Source: an uncultured Clostridia bacterium (GTDB taxonomy: Bacteria; Bacillota; Clostridia; Oscillospirales; Oscillospiraceae). From it: a DNA stretch of 64,000 nt. The position numbers and the translations under genes are program-made. The stretch lies in assembly GCA_937893605.1 (NCBI GenBank), contig CALBGG010000088.1, positions 25,234 through 89,233 on the forward strand. Reading direction: 5' to 3'. Below the pieces are notes generated by a model, which did not search any database, was not told where the DNA came from, and saw only the letters and a list, made by a program, of their open reading frames with translations. Of this stretch, positions 63,262-64,000 are shown one piece after another (positions within the stretch are counted from its first letter, which is position 1; every line of letters begins with the position of its first letter).

Positions 63262-64000
63262 TTATATCCTCGTATCCAACATTTTTGAATATTTTCCTCG
63301 GAACTGTTCAAAACTATCGGTCTCAAGGCTATCGCGTATTTTTTCCATAAGCTTATTGTAAAAATACAGATTGTGCACGACTGCAAAGCGCATGGCCAGC
63401 ATCTCGTTTGCCTTGAACAGATGACGGATGTAGGCTTTGCTGTATCGCCTGCATACAGGACAATTACACTCCGAGTCTATTGGCAGATCATCACGCATAT
63501 ATTTTTCATTTTTTATGTTTATAATACCGTTCCATGTGAACAAATGCCCGTGTCTGCCGTTTCGAGCCGGCATTACGCAGTCAAAAAAGTCAACTCCGCG
63601 CGCAACGCCCTCGATTATATTTCCGGGCGTTCCGACACCCATGAGATAGCGGGGCTTATTCTTAGGCATGTACTCTTCCACTGCCTGGATCGTATCATAC
63701 ATCTCCTGATGCGTTTCACCGACGGCAAGACCGCCGATTGCGTAGCCAGGGAGTTCGAGCTCGGCTATTTTTTTCATATGCTCAACGCGTACATCCGCGA
63801 AAGTCGCGCCCTGATTTATTCCGAAAAGCATTTGTCCTGGATTTACCGCATCCTCACGGCTGTTATACTCGGCAATGGCCGCCTTACATCTGACGAGCCA
63901 ACGATAGGTTCGGTCGCAGGACTTTTCAACATATTCGCGCGGAGATGGGATCTTTATGCATTCGTCAAAGGCCATAGCTATATCCGAACCAAGGTTTGAC
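63262..64000 (-). CDS. tgt: Queuine tRNA-ribosyltransferase, partial
   Basis: Exchanges guanine 34 for preQ1 in tRNAs with GUN anticodons. The frame continues beyond the right window edge; only about the last 246 of some 375 residues are seen. Visible marks: LGSDIAMAFDEC, GINQGATF, YAIGGLAVGE, DCVMPARNGRHGHLFT (with the nucleophile Asp region) and the zinc site CNCPVCRRY with a later His. ATG 63975 is internal, not the start. Confidence 0.95.
   Translation of the reverse strand, partial: SNLGSDIAMAFDECIKIPSPREYVEKSCDRTYRWLVRCKAAIAEYNSREDAVNPGQMLFGINQGATFADVRVEHMKKIAELELPGYAIGGLAVGETHQEMYDTIQAVEEYMPKNKPRYLMGVGTPGNIIEGVARGVDFFDCVMPARNGRHGHLFTWNGIINIKNEKYMRDDLPIDSECNCPVCRRYSKAYIRHLFKANEMLAMRFAVVHNLYFYNKLMEKIRDSLETDSFEQFRGKYSKMLDTRI

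Overview
The window is a 64 kb piece of a Gram-positive, endospore-forming Firmicutes chromosome, most likely class Clostridia near Oscillospiraceae/Ruminococcaceae (cluster IV). The evidence is a full spoIIIAA-AH set, spoIVA, a SPOCS-LysM spore protein, yunB, cotJ genes, cwlD and a Spo0H-type sigma factor. A tyrosine T-box leader, a PASTA kinase/phosphatase pair, RNase J and a PPi-type phosphofructokinase fit the same picture. Composition looks even throughout. There is no prophage, insertion sequence, CRISPR array or tRNA gene; the only stable RNA gene recognised is rnpB.

Layout. Positions 1-1049 hold the tail of a cysteine desulfurase-like protein. From 1161 to 15067 a nearly gapless + strand array runs cdaA-cdaR-rseC-yicC-remA-gmk-rpoZ-priA-def-fmt-rsmB-rlmN-stp-prkC-rsgA, covering c-di-AMP synthesis, nucleotide and RNA polymerase functions, translation start, rRNA modification and Ser/Thr signalling. 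A 50-aa membrane peptide (15129) and a SPOCS-LysM protein (15332) lead directly into spoIIIAA-AH (16807-21187). Next come asp23-nusB-xseA-xseB-ispA-dxs-tlyA-nadK-argR-recN (21298-30257). A Tyr T-box operon follows (30240-32641: small cysteine protein, tyrS, YbaK family deacylase), then rpe, recR, rnjA, a dipeptidase and an ArsC-like protein.

The RNase P RNA gene lies on the minus strand (37257-37597), back to back with murD. Then come a YnbB-type PLP enzyme, yunB, ligA, a CotJA-CotJB fusion gene and cotJC. The remainder is mostly minus strand: pfp (divergent from fba), xerC, a DUF6873-like gene, radA, cwlD, aspC, spoIVA, nif3, trmK, two small cysteine proteins, sigH, ruvBAC, xerD, a possible spoIIM, a TIGR04086 membrane protein, yajC and partial tgt. 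fba and a degenerate P-type ATPase are on the + strand.

The content is mainly core genome and I see no clear new defence or biosynthetic system. The points most worth a second look are the CotJA-CotJB fusion, the P-type ATPase lacking its catalytic motifs, an unusually short SpoIIIAG, three terminator-like hairpins that overlap the ribosome binding site and start of the next gene, overlapping divergent pfp/fba promoters, a small cysteine protein sharing a Tyr T-box with tyrS, and structured leaders before rpe and rnjA. All family assignments come from reading motifs and gene order; nothing was searched.
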